Shown piece by piece: positions 32,097 to 43,671 of a stretch of DNA of 64,000 nucleotides. This stretch comes from Ehretia macrophylla (Eukaryota > Streptophyta > Magnoliopsida > Boraginales > Ehretiaceae). The notes beneath the pieces are model-generated. The model ran no database searches. It was given only the letters and a program-made list of their open reading frames with translations, and was not told where the DNA came from. A program made the position numbers and the translations under genes. Location of the stretch: assembly GCA_037974665.1 (NCBI GenBank), contig CM075765.1, forward strand, positions 19,729,648 to 19,793,647, read 5' to 3'. How positions within the stretch are numbered: the first letter of the stretch is position 1; each line of letters starts with the position of its first letter.

Positions 32097-35000
32097 TCAT
32101 GTAAGGTCAGAAGTGTCCCGTAGCTCTACAGATTCAACTTCGTGAGGGACCGAACTCGGATCAAGGGCATGTTTCAAACGTTGGCCATTAACTGTGAGGA
32201 CTCGCCCATCTTTGAGGTGTTTAATTTTAATAGCCCCTGAAGGGTATGCCTCGAGCACCTCGTAGGGTCCATCCCATCTAGTCCTCAATTTTCCTGGAAA
32301 GAACTTCAATTTAGAGTTAAACAACCAAACCTTATTTGAAGGGGCGAAGGTTTTGCGCAAAATAGATTTATCGTGAATTCTCTTCATCCTCTCCTTATAA
32401 AGTTTGGCATTCTCATATGCTTCATAACGAAGTTCCTCTAACTCACTCAAGGCCAATTTTCTACTCTCACCTGCCTGCTGCATGTCAAAGTTCAGGGCTT
32501 TAATAGCCCAATAAGCTTTATGCTCTAGCTCAACAGGGAGATGGCAAGCTTTACCGTAAACTAATCTATATGGAGACATGCCTATGGGAGTCTTAAAAGC
32601 TGTGCGATAGGCCCATAACGCATCATGTAAACGACATGACCAATCCTTGCGATCGGGCCTAACTGTTTTCTGTAAAATGGATTTTATCTCCCTATTTGAC
32701 ACCTCCACTTGTCCACTCGTCTGAGGATGATAAGGTGTCGCAATCTTATGCCGGACTGAATATTTTCTCAATAATGACTCAAGTGTCCTATGGCGAAAAT
32801 GTTTTCCTCCATCACTCAAAAGCACACGTGGCACCCCAAACCTAGAAAATATGTGCTCTTTAATGAACTTGACCACAACTTTGTGGTCACTGGTTCGAGT
32901 TGCCACCGCCTCCACCCACTTGGACACATAGTCTACAGCCACAAGAATATAAGTGTACCCATACGAAGGAGGAAAAGGCCCCATGAAATCAATGCCCCAC
33001 ACATCAAATATCTCACAAACTAAAATGGGTGATAAGGGCATCATGTCTCTCCTAGAGATAGACCCAAATTGTTGACATCGATGACATTTCTTACAGAATT
33101 GTTGGGCATCTCTGAACAAAGTAGGCCAAAAGAACCCACACTGGAGGACTTTAGCAGCTGTCCTCTTACCTCCAAAATGACCACCACATGCCTCTCCATG
33201 ACAAAAGCTAAGGATGCTATCAAACTCTTCTTTCGGTACACATCGTCGGATAACCTGATCAGCACACACCTTAAAGAGATAGGGATCCTCCCAAATAAAA
33301 TGTTTTACTCGAGCCATGAAACGATCCTTCTCTCCCCGCCCCCAGTGAGCAGGCAACTCTCTCGCTGCCAAATAATTAACAAAATGGGCATACCAGGGGA
33401 TCCTATGTGAGACAGCAAATAGTTGCTCATCAGGGAAGCTATCATTAAAAGGAAGGGAGTCGGTGGGAGACCCAAGGACTAAACGCGACAAATGGTCAGC
33501 AACAGAATTCTCACTCCCCTTTTTATCTCTAATATCCAAATCAAATTCCTGAAGTAATAGTAACCACCGAATCAGACGGGGCTTAGCATCCCGTTTGGCA
33601 AGTAGGTAACGCAAGGCCGCATGATCTGTGTAGACTATCACCTTTGACCCTAGGATGTATGATCTAAACTTATCAAGGGAGAAAACTACAGCTAGCAATT
33701 CCTTTTCTGTGGTAGTGTAATTCTTTTGAGCATCATCTAAGGTCTTACTGGCGTAGTAAATCACACATGGCAACTTATCCCTACGTTGTCCCAAAACAGC
33801 CCCCACTGCATAGTCGGATGCATCACACATAATCTCAAAAGAGAGGCTATAATCAGGAGGCTGGATGATAGGTGCGGAGGACAGTAAAGACTTCAGCTTC
33901 TCAAATGCCTTGGCACACTCATCATCAAAATGAAATGGAGTATCATGTGCCAAGAGGCTGGAAAGGGGTCGAGCAATGTGGCTAAAGTCCTTGATGAAAC
34001 GTCGATAGAAACCGGCATGACCAAGGAATGATCTAACGTCACGCACCGTTTTTGGTGCTGGGAGTTTCTCTATCAACTCAACCTTGGCTGGGTCCACATG
34101 GATACCATCCTGAGATACAACATGACCAAGTACTATTCCCCGTCTAACCATGAAGTGACTTTTCTCCCAACTAAGCACCAAATTCATCTTAACACAACGC
34201 TCTAGCACTAGAGAAAGGTGTGTGAGACACTCATCAAATGTAGCTCCAAAAACTGAAAAATCATCCATAAAGACCTCTAGAAACTTCTCAATCATATCAG
34301 AAAAAATGGCCATCATACACCTCTGAAAAGTCGCTGGTGCATTGCATAAACCGAAGGGCATACGACGATAGGCAAAGGTCCCATATGGACAAGTGAATGT
34401 GGTCTTTTCTTGGTCATCGGGGAAGACTGGGATCTGATTATACCCGGAATACCCATCTAGGAAGCAATAGTAGCCCTGTCCGGCTACTCTATCTAATATC
34501 TGGTCAAGAAAGGGTAAAGGAAAATGGTCTTTCCGGGTCTTGGCATTAAGCTTTCTATAGTCAATACAAACACGCCAACCAGTAGTGGTGCGTGTAGGAA
34601 TAAGCTCACCCTTATCATTAGGGACTACTGTGATCCCAGACTTCTTTGGTACCACCTGTACCGGACTGACCCATGAACTATCAGAAATCGGGTAAATGAT
34701 ACCTGCATCAAGAAGTTTAATGACTTCCTTATAAACAACCTCACTCATGTTTGGGTTCAGCCTCCTTTGCATCTCGCGGGAAGGAGTAGCACCATCTTCT
34801 AAGTGAATCCGATGCATACACAACGAAGGGTCTATACCTCGTAAGTCAGAAATGGTCCACCCTATGGCCTTTTGATGATCACAAAGGACTCCTAACAATC
34901 TCTCCTCATGCTCAGTGGTCAGGTCTGATGCGATAATTACTGGGAGGGTATCATTAGGTCCTAAGTACACATATTTAAGATGCACAGGCAAAGGTTTGAG

Positions 35001-37661
35001 CTCTAAAGCTGGAAGAGACTCAACCGGAGGGGGATCAGGACAAACTTTGGATGGAAGGGAGCTAAGACTATCATTAGCCTTGTCAAGGCTAGGATTAGAC
35101 ACGACAGAAGTAGAAGCTACTAGCTCTTTCACAAATGAATCAGAGTCAAATTGAGTCAAGATTGCCTCAAGCTCTGCAAGCTCATCATCGGCAGTCAACA
35201 TCGAATGGGCATGTTCCTCAACACAAGGGTCAATGATATCAACCAGGAAGCACTCATCCTCAGAATGTCTACTTACTCGATTAGCCGCCTCTGCGACCCT
35301 CACCTTAACTCTCATATTCCCAAAGGTTAACTCAATCATCCCTGTCCTACAATATATCACCGCATCAGCTGTGGCCAAAAAAGGTCTCCCTAGAAGAACT
35401 GGTGTCGCATGCCTAGTGTCTAGTCCTGAGTCCATGTCTAAGACAATGAAGTCAACCGGGAAAAGAAATTCACCAACTCTAACTAAGACATCCTCAATTA
35501 TCCCTCTAGGTCGTCTCTCAGATCGATCTGCCAACTGAAGTGTAACATTTGTGGGAGTCAACTCCCCCAAACCTAAACGCTCATATACTGCAAATGGAAT
35601 GAGATTCACACTAGACCCTAAGTCAAGGAGGGCATGATCCACCTGTTGATCTTGAATGATGCAAGGAATGGTGAAGGCTCCGGGATCATTAAACTTGGGC
35701 GGAAGGCCCCTAGTGTATATGCTACTTACTTTCTCTGTGAGCCTCACCTTCTTTGGAATGTGGGTGGATTGCCTCTTCCTAATGCACAAGTCTTTGAGGA
35801 ATTTGGCATAAGCCGGTATCTGTTGGATAACTTCAATAAGAGGCAGGTTTATCTTAATATCCTTCAAGTGGTCTAATACTCGAGACTGCTTATCATCTTT
35901 CCTAGGTCGCTCTAAAGCAGTAGGATAAGGCACCCTAGGAGGACTATCATCACCGTGATCTACAACCTGCTTCTCATCTCTCTGTGAAGGAATGGTATTT
36001 TCTTTACTATCCTCTATCTCATCTCCCAACTCACTTCCTACTCTCTCAACTTTATCCTCAACCTCTTTTGTATCCCTACTCTTGTCACTCACTCTCTTTG
36101 CTCCATTAGACTCATCTACCTGATTATCTAACTGGTAACCACTCCGAAGGGTGATAACAGCTTTGGCTTGCTCATGGGTGGTCTCATTGTGGACATTGCT
36201 ACACTGGCCACGTGGATTCTCGACAGTCTGAGCAGGGAGCTTACCCTCATCCCTCCTAGTAATTTGTTGGGCCAGTTGCCCAACTTGAGTTTCCAACTTA
36301 GCAATAGATTGCTGCTGAGCATGAATTACTTGAAGTAACTTGTCAAACTTATCATCAGGCTTGTTAGGAGGAAGAGGAAGGCTAGGCTGAAATTGATTCC
36401 CTGGTTGCGGTTTAAAGTGAGGCCCATTAGACACCTGATAGTATCCAGGAGGATTAGATTGAGGCTTTTGCACTTGAGCCTGCGAAAATGAAGGGTCAGG
36501 ATTCCCTTGACGCCATGAGAAAGCTGGATGATCTCGCCAACCAGGATTATATGTATTCGAATATGGATTGGAATTGCGAGAATAACCCTGGGCAGCACAA
36601 ACTTGTTCCTGAATAAATTCAGGGAACTGAGAGGCAAGAGGACACCCTAGTGTGGGGTGGTCCACTGCAGAACATAAGGCACAACATTGAACATTTGGCA
36701 GGGCAGGTGAGGAAGTAGACCCTAAAGATATAAACTGATCAAATTTCTTGGTCAAAGCTGCCACTTGTGAGTTTAAGTCCCCATTTGTGCTCACCTCATA
36801 TAGTGTCCTCCTAGAAGTGGGCTTACCCATTCTATCCATTGTTGAGTCTTGAAATGAGTCTTTGGCAATACTATCAAGTCGGGCCCATGCCTCATTTGGG
36901 GTAAGGTTATAAAACCCTCCATTACTCATTGAATTCACCATCGTTTTCTGTTGTGGTGTCAACCCTCTATAGAAATACTGAAGCAACCTAGGTCTATCGA
37001 ACCCATGGTGTGGGCAGTGACGAATGAGCCCATTAAACCTATCCCAAGTTTCATGAAATGCCTCTAGATCGGACTGGGAAAAAGTCATGATGTTCTCTTG
37101 AAGAGATGAGGTCTGGGCCATTGGAAAAAATCTAAACATAAATTGTGTCAAGAGTTCTTCCCAAGAAGTAATGGTTCCCTCTTCAAGGGAATGAAGCCAT
37201 TCTTTAGCTTTGTCCTTAAGAGATAGTGGGAAGAAGCGCAATCGGATATTTTCTTGAGTAACATTTGGAACATGCACAGTGGTACATATCTCAAGAAAAT
37301 CACGAATATGCGCATGTGGATTTTCATTGCTTTTCCCGTAAAATGATGGAAGTATTGCTATCGTACCAGGTTTCATGTCAAATTCCACATTATGGATGGC
37401 AGGTGGTCGGATAGCAATATTCGGCTGATATGTGGTCGGGAGAAAATGCTGCCTAAGAGGTATATCATCAGGATCAGGATTATTGGGGACAATGGGAAGA
37501 TGGGGAATTTGAGGATTATTAACATTTTGAGGCACATTCAGATTTCCTTCATGCTCCGCCATGATTATAGTTAAGCCCTTCTGATTCCTACGGTGTGGGA
37601 TTCTTTGTAGCTCGGGGTCGAAGGGTTCTAAAGGCAATCCTAAAGAACGACGTCCAAACAT
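32097..37661 (-). CDS. Athila gag-pol polyprotein, 1854 residues
   Basis: A single frame encodes the retrotransposon polyprotein. The gag core is at residues 95-260, with a CX2CX4HX4C knuckle at 327-340. The aspartic protease motif is DLGSSVNL at 680. The reverse transcriptase core is about 985-1165, with FMDD at 1131-1134. RNase H is about 1270-1395, including CDASD near 1279. Integrase has an HHCC finger at 1488-1529 and DDE acidic residues at 1558, 1617 and 1653 ([21 protein letters not shown]). An in-frame ATG at residue 34 (MAEHEGN) is the likelier start, since the first 33 residues are poorly conserved in style. The domain order is that of Ty3/gypsy, and the gag type fits the Athila lineage. 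The frame is uninterrupted. Confidence 0.95.
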   Translation of the reverse strand: MFGRRSLGLPLEPFDPELQRIPHRRNQKGLTIIMAEHEGNLNVPQNVNNPQIPHLPIVPNNPDPDDIPLRQHFLPTTYQPNIAIRPPAIHNVEFDMKPGTIAILPSFYGKSNENPHAHIRDFLEICTTVHVPNVTQENIRLRFFPLSLKDKAKEWLHSLEEGTITSWEELLTQFMFRFFPMAQTSSLQENIMTFSQSDLEAFHETWDRFNGLIRHCPHHGFDRPRLLQYFYRGLTPQQKTMVNSMSNGGFYNLTPNEAWARLDSIAKDSFQDSTMDRMGKPTSRRTLYEVSTNGDLNSQVAALTKKFDQFISLGSTSSPALPNVQCCALCSAVDHPTLGCPLASQFPEFIQEQVCAAQGYSRNSNPYSNTYNPGWRDHPAFSWRQGNPDPSFSQAQVQKPQSNPPGYYQVSNGPHFKPQPGNQFQPSLPLPPNKPDDKFDKLLQVIHAQQQSIAKLETQVGQLAQQITRRDEGKLPAQTVENPRGQCSNVHNETTHEQAKAVITLRSGYQLDNQVDESNGAKRVSDKSRDTKEVEDKVERVGSELGDEIEDSKENTIPSQRDEKQVVDHGDDSPPRVPYPTALERPRKDDKQSRVLDHLKDIKINLPLIEVIQQIPAYAKFLKDLCIRKRQSTHIPKKVRLTEKVSSIYTRGLPPKFNDPGAFTIPCIIQDQQVDHALLDLGSSVNLIPFAVYERLGLGELTPTNVTLQLADRSERRPRGIIEDVLVRVGEFLFPVDFIVLDMDSGLDTRHATPVLLGRPFLATADAVIYCRTGMIELTFGNMRVKVRVAEAANRVSRHSEDECFLVDIIDPCVEEHAHSMLTADDELAELEAILTQFDSDSFVKELVASTSVVSNPSLDKANDSLSSLPSKVCPDPPPVESLPALELKPLPVHLKYVYLGPNDTLPVIIASDLTTEHEERLLGVLCDHQKAIGWTISDLRGIDPSLCMHRIHLEDGATPSREMQRRLNPNMSEVVYKEVIKLLDAGIIYPISDSSWVSPVQVVPKKSGITVVPNDKGELIPTRTTTGWRVCIDYRKLNAKTRKDHFPLPFLDQILDRVAGQGYYCFLDGYSGYNQIPVFPDDQEKTTFTCPYGTFAYRRMPFGLCNAPATFQRCMMAIFSDMIEKFLEVFMDDFSVFGATFDECLTHLSLVLERCVKMNLVLSWEKSHFMVRRGIVLGHVVSQDGIHVDPAKVELIEKLPAPKTVRDVRSFLGHAGFYRRFIKDFSHIARPLSSLLAHDTPFHFDDECAKAFEKLKSLLSSAPIIQPPDYSLSFEIMCDASDYAVGAVLGQRRDKLPCVIYYASKTLDDAQKNYTTTEKELLAVVFSLDKFRSYILGSKVIVYTDHAALRYLLAKRDAKPRLIRWLLLLQEFDLDIRDKKGSENSVADHLSRLVLGSPTDSLPFNDSFPDEQLFAVSHRIPWYAHFVNYLAARELPAHWGRGEKDRFMARVKHFIWEDPYLFKVCADQVIRRCVPKEEFDSILSFCHGEACGGHFGGKRTAAKVLQCGFFWPTLFRDAQQFCKKCHRCQQFGSISRRDMMPLSPILVCEIFDVWGIDFMGPFPPSYGYTYILVAVDYVSKWVEAVATRTSDHKVVVKFIKEHIFSRFGVPRVLLSDGGKHFRHRTLESLLRKYSVRHKIATPYHPQTSGQVEVSNREIKSILQKTVRPDRKDWSCRLHDALWAYRTAFKTPIGMSPYRLVYGKACHLPVELEHKAYWAIKALNFDMQQAGESRKLALSELEELRYEAYENAKLYKERMKRIHDKSILRKTFAPSNKVWLFNSKLKFFPGKLRTRWDGPYEVLEAYPSGAIKIKHLKDGRVLTVNGQRLKHALDPSSVPHEVESVELRDTSDLT

Positions 37662-37966
37662 ACACAGGAAGCCTAGCTAATGGGAAATTACTAAATTGAA
37701 ATAAAAACCTAAGACTAGAAATAAACTATTTAAGAAAAATAATCAACTAGAAAACTAGATAAATAAATAAATAAACGAAAAGTAAAATAAATGAATTACT
37801 AAATGAATAAAAAGCAATAAAATCACTAAGATAATAGAGAAAGCAAATAAAATAAAAAAATACAAAAAAAAAAATAAAAAATAAAAATAAAAATAAAAAA
37901 TTCAAGATAACTATTTAAACTAAAACAACTAATAAAATAATCTAAAAATAATAAAGTAAAACAAGA

Positions 37967-38030
<64 letters not shown>

Positions 38031-38126
38031 TTTTATTTTTTTTTTTTTTTTTTGCAAAAATAACTAATTAACTAAAAACTAACACTTAAACAAAATACTA
38101 CACTAGTCCAAAAACAATACTGTGCC
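37662..38126 (-). other. Athila untranslated leader with (TA)n tract
   Basis: A-rich leader between primer site and gag on the element's strand. It contains a (TA)n microsatellite at about 37970-38027 followed by a T-run. No coding signal. Confidence 0.7.
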
Positions 38127-38144
38127 TCCCCGGCAACGGCGCCA
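38127..38144 (-). promoter_or_regulatory. primer binding site, tRNA-Asp type
   Basis: Minus strand TGGCGCCGTTGCCGGGGA, six bases beyond the end of the 5' LTR. This sequence is the primer site commonly seen in Athila and Tat elements. Confidence 0.85.
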
Positions 38145-38150
38145 AAAACT

Positions 38151-39641
38151 TGATGGGTGCTTAGCTTAGGATAAAATTAATGTCAATTCTAAGCCAAGTT
38201 TTAACTCGCAAGTGCACGAGTGATTGTAGTGTAGTGTGCTAGTGCGAGGTCGAATCCACAGGGAGACAATTTGAAAATTTGTAGAAAAGTGTAAGTAAAG
38301 TGCCTAAGTAATTAAACTAAATTAAATTGTAAATTGAGTGATTTGAACGAAAGTTAACTAAAAATAAAATAAAAGTGAAATTAAATGCGAAAACTAAAAT
38401 TAAATATGAAAGTTGAAATTGAAGTTTGATCACTATTGGGAAAGGTTTAGGGATCGGATTCCTATGCAAAGTTGAATTCTAGGCTCGAACTTAGGATTTC
38501 CTATTTTGATGCAAAATTAGACTACAAGCCTAGTTAATTAAATAATCACCTAAAGTTAACTAATTAACGAGTTAGACCTAGTTTAGAGGTGCAACGCTAT
38601 CTCCAAGTCCTTTATCTAGCCAGAGTATAGATTTGTCCTAAAATCCTAAGCTTACGAGTTAATTAATTAAGTGGAGGAAAACTACGGTACAACCTATAGT
38701 TTTCGCAATAAAGCTCAATTTATATATTTGATCTTTTGTATGAATTCCTATAAAACACTAGCTACAAGCGTAATGAATTAATAGGAAATAAATAATAAAG
38801 CACGTAAATCAAATATATAAAACTCGCATCAAAATATTCAAACCAAGTTCAAGACCATAAAATTAAATTATTACATAGTAATCCTACCCTAAACAATGAA
38901 TTAATTATTCATATTCAACAAAACTGAATCAATATTATAAAAAGAAAGTAAATTAAACTTCTCCATAAATTAATTCGAATCTGTTGAAAACAATAATTTA
39001 ATCTAAATCCCAACTGAAAATTGAAGAAGAATTTATGAAAAGAAATAAACCGAACTTGCTGCTGTTTTTTTCCTCGTCGCCAAAGCCTTTTTTTTCCTTC
39101 GTTGCTTACTGTTTCGCTCTCTGTTTTTTTCCTTTTTTTCCTCTGCGCCGCACTCCTTCTTTCGTCCCCTTTTTGCTGCGTTGCTGTTGCTGCTTTTATA
39201 AGCACATGAGACCGCCCTATTCATGTTGGGCTGGCCAAGTCCACGTTGGACTTGGCTAAAATCTTTTTTTTGACCTTTCAATGCCAAGTCCAACGTGGAC
39301 TTGGCATACTTTTTTTATTTTTTTGTTTTTCAATGCCAAGTCCAACGTGGACTTGGCATATATATAAATTTATTTTATATTATGCTTTTTTTCTTTTGTT
39401 TTCTTCATTTCTTTTTTTTTTTTGTTCATTTGTAATTCTTTTCACCATACTTCATCATTCACGAACAAATTTTTGCTATCTGCTTTTTCATCCAATTTCT
39501 TTCAATTCAGCCCAAAATACTTTTTCATCATTCAATTCCTACATGCACAAAAACACAACTAAAATGATCAAATATTATAATTAATGTGCAAAATTAATTC
39601 TAAAAATGTAAAGAAATAAATCCAAAAATATGAATACATCA
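38151..39641 (-). repeat. Athila 5' LTR
   Basis: 1491 bp, nearly identical to the 3' LTR; on the minus strand TGATGTATTC...GCACCCATCA. It holds the same TATA-like box (near 39193) and palindromes. Confidence 0.95.
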
Positions 39642-39646
39642 CATGC

Positions 39647-39945
39647 CCCCATAAGTGCAGACAGAGTTAGTTTTGAATCTTGCATTTGGACGGTTTTAAT
39701 TATTTAAATGAGTAACGGTAAGTTTGAGTTTTGAACCTAAGACATTTTGATACTTAAATTCTGATACCATGTTAAGTTATCAACTCATTTAAAAATTTAA
39801 ATTATTAAAAAAAGATTTATTATATTATTTATTATTTTCAATAGCTTCCAACTATTGTATAACTTCATTGATGACTGCCAGTACTAAGATATTCACCATT
39901 ATGTCGTTTCCATAACATTAATCGTGAGCAGAATAATGCTGTGAC
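39647..39945 (-). repeat. duplicated segment copy C, part beyond Athila
   Basis: Reverse complement of 11680-11970: for example, GTCGTTTCCATAACATTAAT matches the inverted GATTGTTATGGAAACGAC of copy A. It marks the outer end of the inverted duplication. Confidence 0.75.
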
Positions 39946-40735
39946 AAGAATATTATATGTTGGAGTATATCAAGAGAGGTTCTAAGTAATGAAAACATCA
40001 ACTTAGCTGCTCTTTCCGGAAATCTTAAACAAAACTCCATCATATCCATAAGGCACATTGCCCTGCGTTGTGAGTTAATTGAACTGATTTATTCTGTTGG
40101 TTAATGTAAATAAGCAATCCTATATTATATTCTGATATGATTAATTAGTCAATATTCCTGTGTTCTATATGCTCTCTTCTGTCTTTGTGGATGGAGAATG
40201 ATGTAGTAGAAACTGCATGGCTCAATAATGATTTATTTACATAAGCAATTCATAAGCAACTCATGGATTAAAGTTTTTATTCTTTATTATGCGAATATGA
40301 CAAAAAAGGATGACTGAAAGAAAAGGAGATAATTTAGTATTTATTTACTTTTGGATTAGAAAAAAAATGAAATAGTAACTTTTACAAACAAACATTTGTG
40401 CATCGAGTGATGATTTCTTAAAAAGAACAAGAATACTTTTGAACTATTATTACCATAGAATTCTCTTCTGCCCATTTTTCCAAATTTTGAAGAAAGAAAA
40501 AAGTGACATTTTTAGGAGAAAAGAAGGAATAATGAACAGTAATTTTTTTCCAATTGAAGTCTATTGTTCTCATTAGTTTATTAAGTCTGGAACAATTCAA
40601 AGAAATGCAACATATATGAGGAGGAACTTTTAACATTACACTTTAATAGAATGAATCCGACAATTAAGATGATAAGATTTATGATACCGCATTCAGGTAG
40701 ATTTTGAATATACCTCTAGATGACTAAAGAACTTG
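39946..40735. other. intergenic, no gene seen
   Basis: AT-rich. The minus frame at 40418-40636 has no recognisable protein. Nothing else is supported. Confidence 0.5.
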
Positions 40736-40751
40736 AAGCCACACAAGAAAA

Positions 40752-40815
40752 TAGGTAGGTAGGTTGGGTGTAGGTAGGTAGGGAGAAGGAGGTAGGTAGG
40801 AAATAGGTAGGTGTT
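40752..40815 (+). repeat. (GTAG)n microsatellite, imperfect
   Basis: Runs of GTAGGTAGG, interrupted by GTTGGG and GAGAAGGAG, over about 60 bp. Confidence 0.8.
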
Positions 40816-40967
40816 AGTCCAAATGAGAAAAACCCATAATAGATTCAGAAATGAAATAAACACAGTGTTTTCTAATTGAGAGAAAGAATTCATGGGAAGT
40901 ATATTAAGATAGCGATTGACACACTGGAATGAATTGAGATTGAAATGATATTCTAACTTTATTTCAA

Positions 40968-41400
40968 ATAGCACATTTAGTCACCATTGTTTCAAAAAAA
41001 ATTTAATTTCGTCCTTATTATTTTCCTAAAAGTTTCAATTTCATATCTATTGTTTAACATTTCTCATTTTCATCCTTATTGTTTTCTAAAAAGTTTTAAT
41101 TTTATCCCTATTATTTTTAAAAAATTTCAAATTCGTCCATATTATTTTTCTAAAAGTTTTAATTTCGTCCATATTATTTTTTTAAAGTTTTAAATTTGTC
41201 TCTATTATTCAATGACTAAATTGAAATTTTCTGAGAAATAATAGGGATGAATTTGAATTTTTTTAGAAAAAAATATGGACTAAATTGACTAATTTTGAAC
41301 AATAGGGACGAATTTGAAAAATTTTAAACAATAGAGATGAAATTGAATTTTTTTCAAAACAACAGGGACTATATGGTTTAGATGGTGATTTTTCACATAA
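40968..41400. mobile_element. foldback element, AGCACATTTAGTC family
   Basis: The left arm starts ATAGCACATTTAGTCACC and carries TTTCGTCCTTATTATTTT-type sub-repeats; the right arm is the inverted form. About 430 bp, non-coding. Related to 26191-26540, 16492-16948 and 48374-48711. Confidence 0.65.
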
Positions 41401-41410
41401 TTTGACCTTT

Positions 41411-42793
41411 CTTTTTTTTTTTTTTTTTGCTAGGAAAGCAAATGTATTTTCATTAAAGCTCAACTCAAAAGCTAATACAAAAGATCCTACCCAAAAATTT
41501 AGCTAGAGAGGCATCCCTTATATAGTTTTCATCTATTACAAAGATCTAAATTGACAATACACCTCTTAAACTTTTTACATGAGTGAACATTATCTCTAAT
41601 AGATTGTGTAATGTAATTTTGAATGGTCTCCTCAGTAGCGAACTATTGTCTATGGATTCTTTGATTTCTTTCTCTCCAAATTGCATATACAGTGCTACAA
41701 AATAACAGTTTCACAATAGTAGCATGTAGGTCCTTCCCTTTGTAAAAGGAACTAACCCACCCACCAATATTTTCCCAATTCGGAAAGCAGTCTGAGATCA
41801 AAGCAAGATTAAGTCCCCACATCCAGATTCTTTTTGTAACGCCACAATCAAGAAAAAGATGATCTCTATCTTCTAGTGCCAATCCACACAATGAGCACGT
41901 ACTATTGTCAATGATTCCCTACAAAAGAAGCTTAGTCTTCGTAGGGAGGCAGTCCGAATAGCTAACCAAGAGGTGAAACTATGTTTCGGGATCCGAGTGT
42001 TGCCCCATTCTCCTTTGTGCTTCCAAATCTACTTATCATCCAAATTGGTCATCAGCTTATAGTTAACATGACTCATAATCTCACTAAGCATGGGATCTGT
42101 CGGCACACTCCAATCATCCCCTTCAATAATCTCAGCCACCTTACTCTCATGATTGACATTGCAAATGAGAAAATCATCACAACTAACATGGTCAAATAAG
42201 ATACCCTTGGGGTGCCAAGGGTCAAACCAAAAAGAAATCCCATCACCCTTTCCAACTCTAGTTGTAATGTGATGTTTGGCCAGCTCACAAAGTTTTACCA
42301 TTTTCTTCTAATGCCAAGATGTACACGACCCAATTTGATATTTCCAAAAGGATAAACCTTTCAGATAATAATCCTTCACCCAGTTTACCCACAAGCATCC
42401 CTGTTTATTCAAAATAGCGCAAATGTATTTAAGCCCGACTTCCAAGTTCACTTCTTAAAGCTTTCTAATACCCAGACCACCTTCCTTCATTGGCTTACAA
42501 ATATCCTCCCAACTCACTCTCGCTCCCATAGCATTGTCTTCTTTTCCTTTCCATAAAAAACTAACAAATTTCATTTCTATCTCTTTAATGACACTTTTAG
42601 GAAAGAATAACATACCTAACCAATAAGATTGCATACCACTCAACACATGTTTGATGAGTACCAATCAACCAACGAAAGAGAGCCATCTAGTGGTCCAATG
42701 ATTAATACGAGCACTCATCTTCTCCAGTAATTCGGAAAATGCGCCTCTACTAACCTGAGTGGAAGAAAGAGGGATACCAAGGAAGTTAAAAGG
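41411..42793 (-). pseudogene. LINE (L1-type) 3' part: reverse transcriptase C-terminus and zf-RVT
   Basis: The minus strand reads PFNFLGIPLSSTQVSRGAF, SELLEKMSARINHW and WLSFVG, then a stop where Trp is expected, then LVLIKHVLSGMQSYWL. The WFDPWHPKGILFDHV area follows, and finally MCGLALEDRDHLFLDC...IWMWGL, the zinc-binding zf-RVT domain typical of plant non-LTR retrotransposons. Small frame changes separate these parts, so it is inactive. The 3' end has an untranslated tail and a poly(A) (T-run at 41411-41427 on the plus strand). The missing 5' part of the same protein lies at 54961-55262. Confidence 0.8.
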
Positions 42794-43035
42794 TGTAGCA
42801 GTGAATTTTCACTATGTATTCATTGCATTACATACAAAGTGTAGATGGACTTTAAATAATTACAATGCGTGAGTGAGGGAACTTTGAATCCCTGATTCTA
42901 AGCAATATAAGCTGATATACTGGTATTTACAATAGTACAGCTGATTTGGCTCTATGCTATGATTTACTCTTTGATTCATGCACAATTGGTCAGCGCTGAT
43001 CTTGCTTGGCTTGAGATTCGGATGTGGTGTTATCA
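42794..43035 (-). repeat. LTR of the base-layer Ale-type copia
   Basis: On the plus strand TGTAGCAGTG...GGTGTTATCA, 242 bp. On the element's strand a purine tract AGCGGGGGCA directly precedes it, so this is the 3' LTR. The 5' LTR was not found. Confidence 0.65.
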
Positions 43036-43671
43036 TGCCCCCGCTAGATAGGTGTTCCGTCAAGAACTCCTATCTTGGAGTGTTGGTTTTGTTGGGTATC
43101 GGCACAGCGGAATAGTCAGGAACAAGCAGTATCACGCAGCTAAAATATGAATGAGAACAGAGAAAGTAGAGACACAAGATTTACGTGGAAAACCCTCAAA
43201 CAAATCGAGGGAAAAACCACGGGCAAGTAATGGAGGATTTCACTATGATGTGGAGTATTTTACAATAACATTCTCTCTAATATAAGGAGAGAATAATATC
43301 ACTCTCTCAAATAATAGGAGAAACTAACTCTCACTCATAAATATAGGACAACAAAAGAGGAAGAAAACTACTCAAGAGAAAGCTTATGTTTTCTCTCTAA
43401 CTTGGAATGTTTGGTGATACTCAAATGGTGAAAAATGAACCTCTATTTATAGGCTTATCTTGCACCAAAAGTCTTCCCACATGTAGTGTGAAATCAACCC
43501 AAAATTGTGTGTGCCTAACTTTGCAACCAAAGATTTTTCTTCATTTCCCATTGCCTTTTGTTTTCTTTTGACCAAAGGCTCAAAGTGAGCTTTAACCAAC
43601 TCACATTCTCCCACTTAAAGCCCACTTTGGATGATCTTCAAATCTCTCCATACTTGTCAATTCCAAGTTGC

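Larger units (their letters stand above)
28726..39641 (-). mobile_element. Athila-type Ty3/gypsy retrotransposon, whole-looking
   Basis: About 10.9 kb, minus strand. LTRs of 1490 bp (28726-30215) and 1491 bp (38151-39641) differ by roughly a dozen substitutions by eye (about 1%), so it is young, on the order of half a million years at common plant rates. The 5 bp target duplication CATGC lies at 28721-28725 and 39642-39646. A tRNA-Asp-type primer site, one long gag-pol frame and a purine tract are all present. It looks whole, with no break in the main frame. It inserted into duplicated copy C. Transcription is unknown. Confidence 0.95.

Noticed and set aside
31843-32100. Possible env gene in Athila
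   Set aside because: Only 85 codons, no signal peptide or convincing transmembrane segment; the rest of the 3' region has no long frame.
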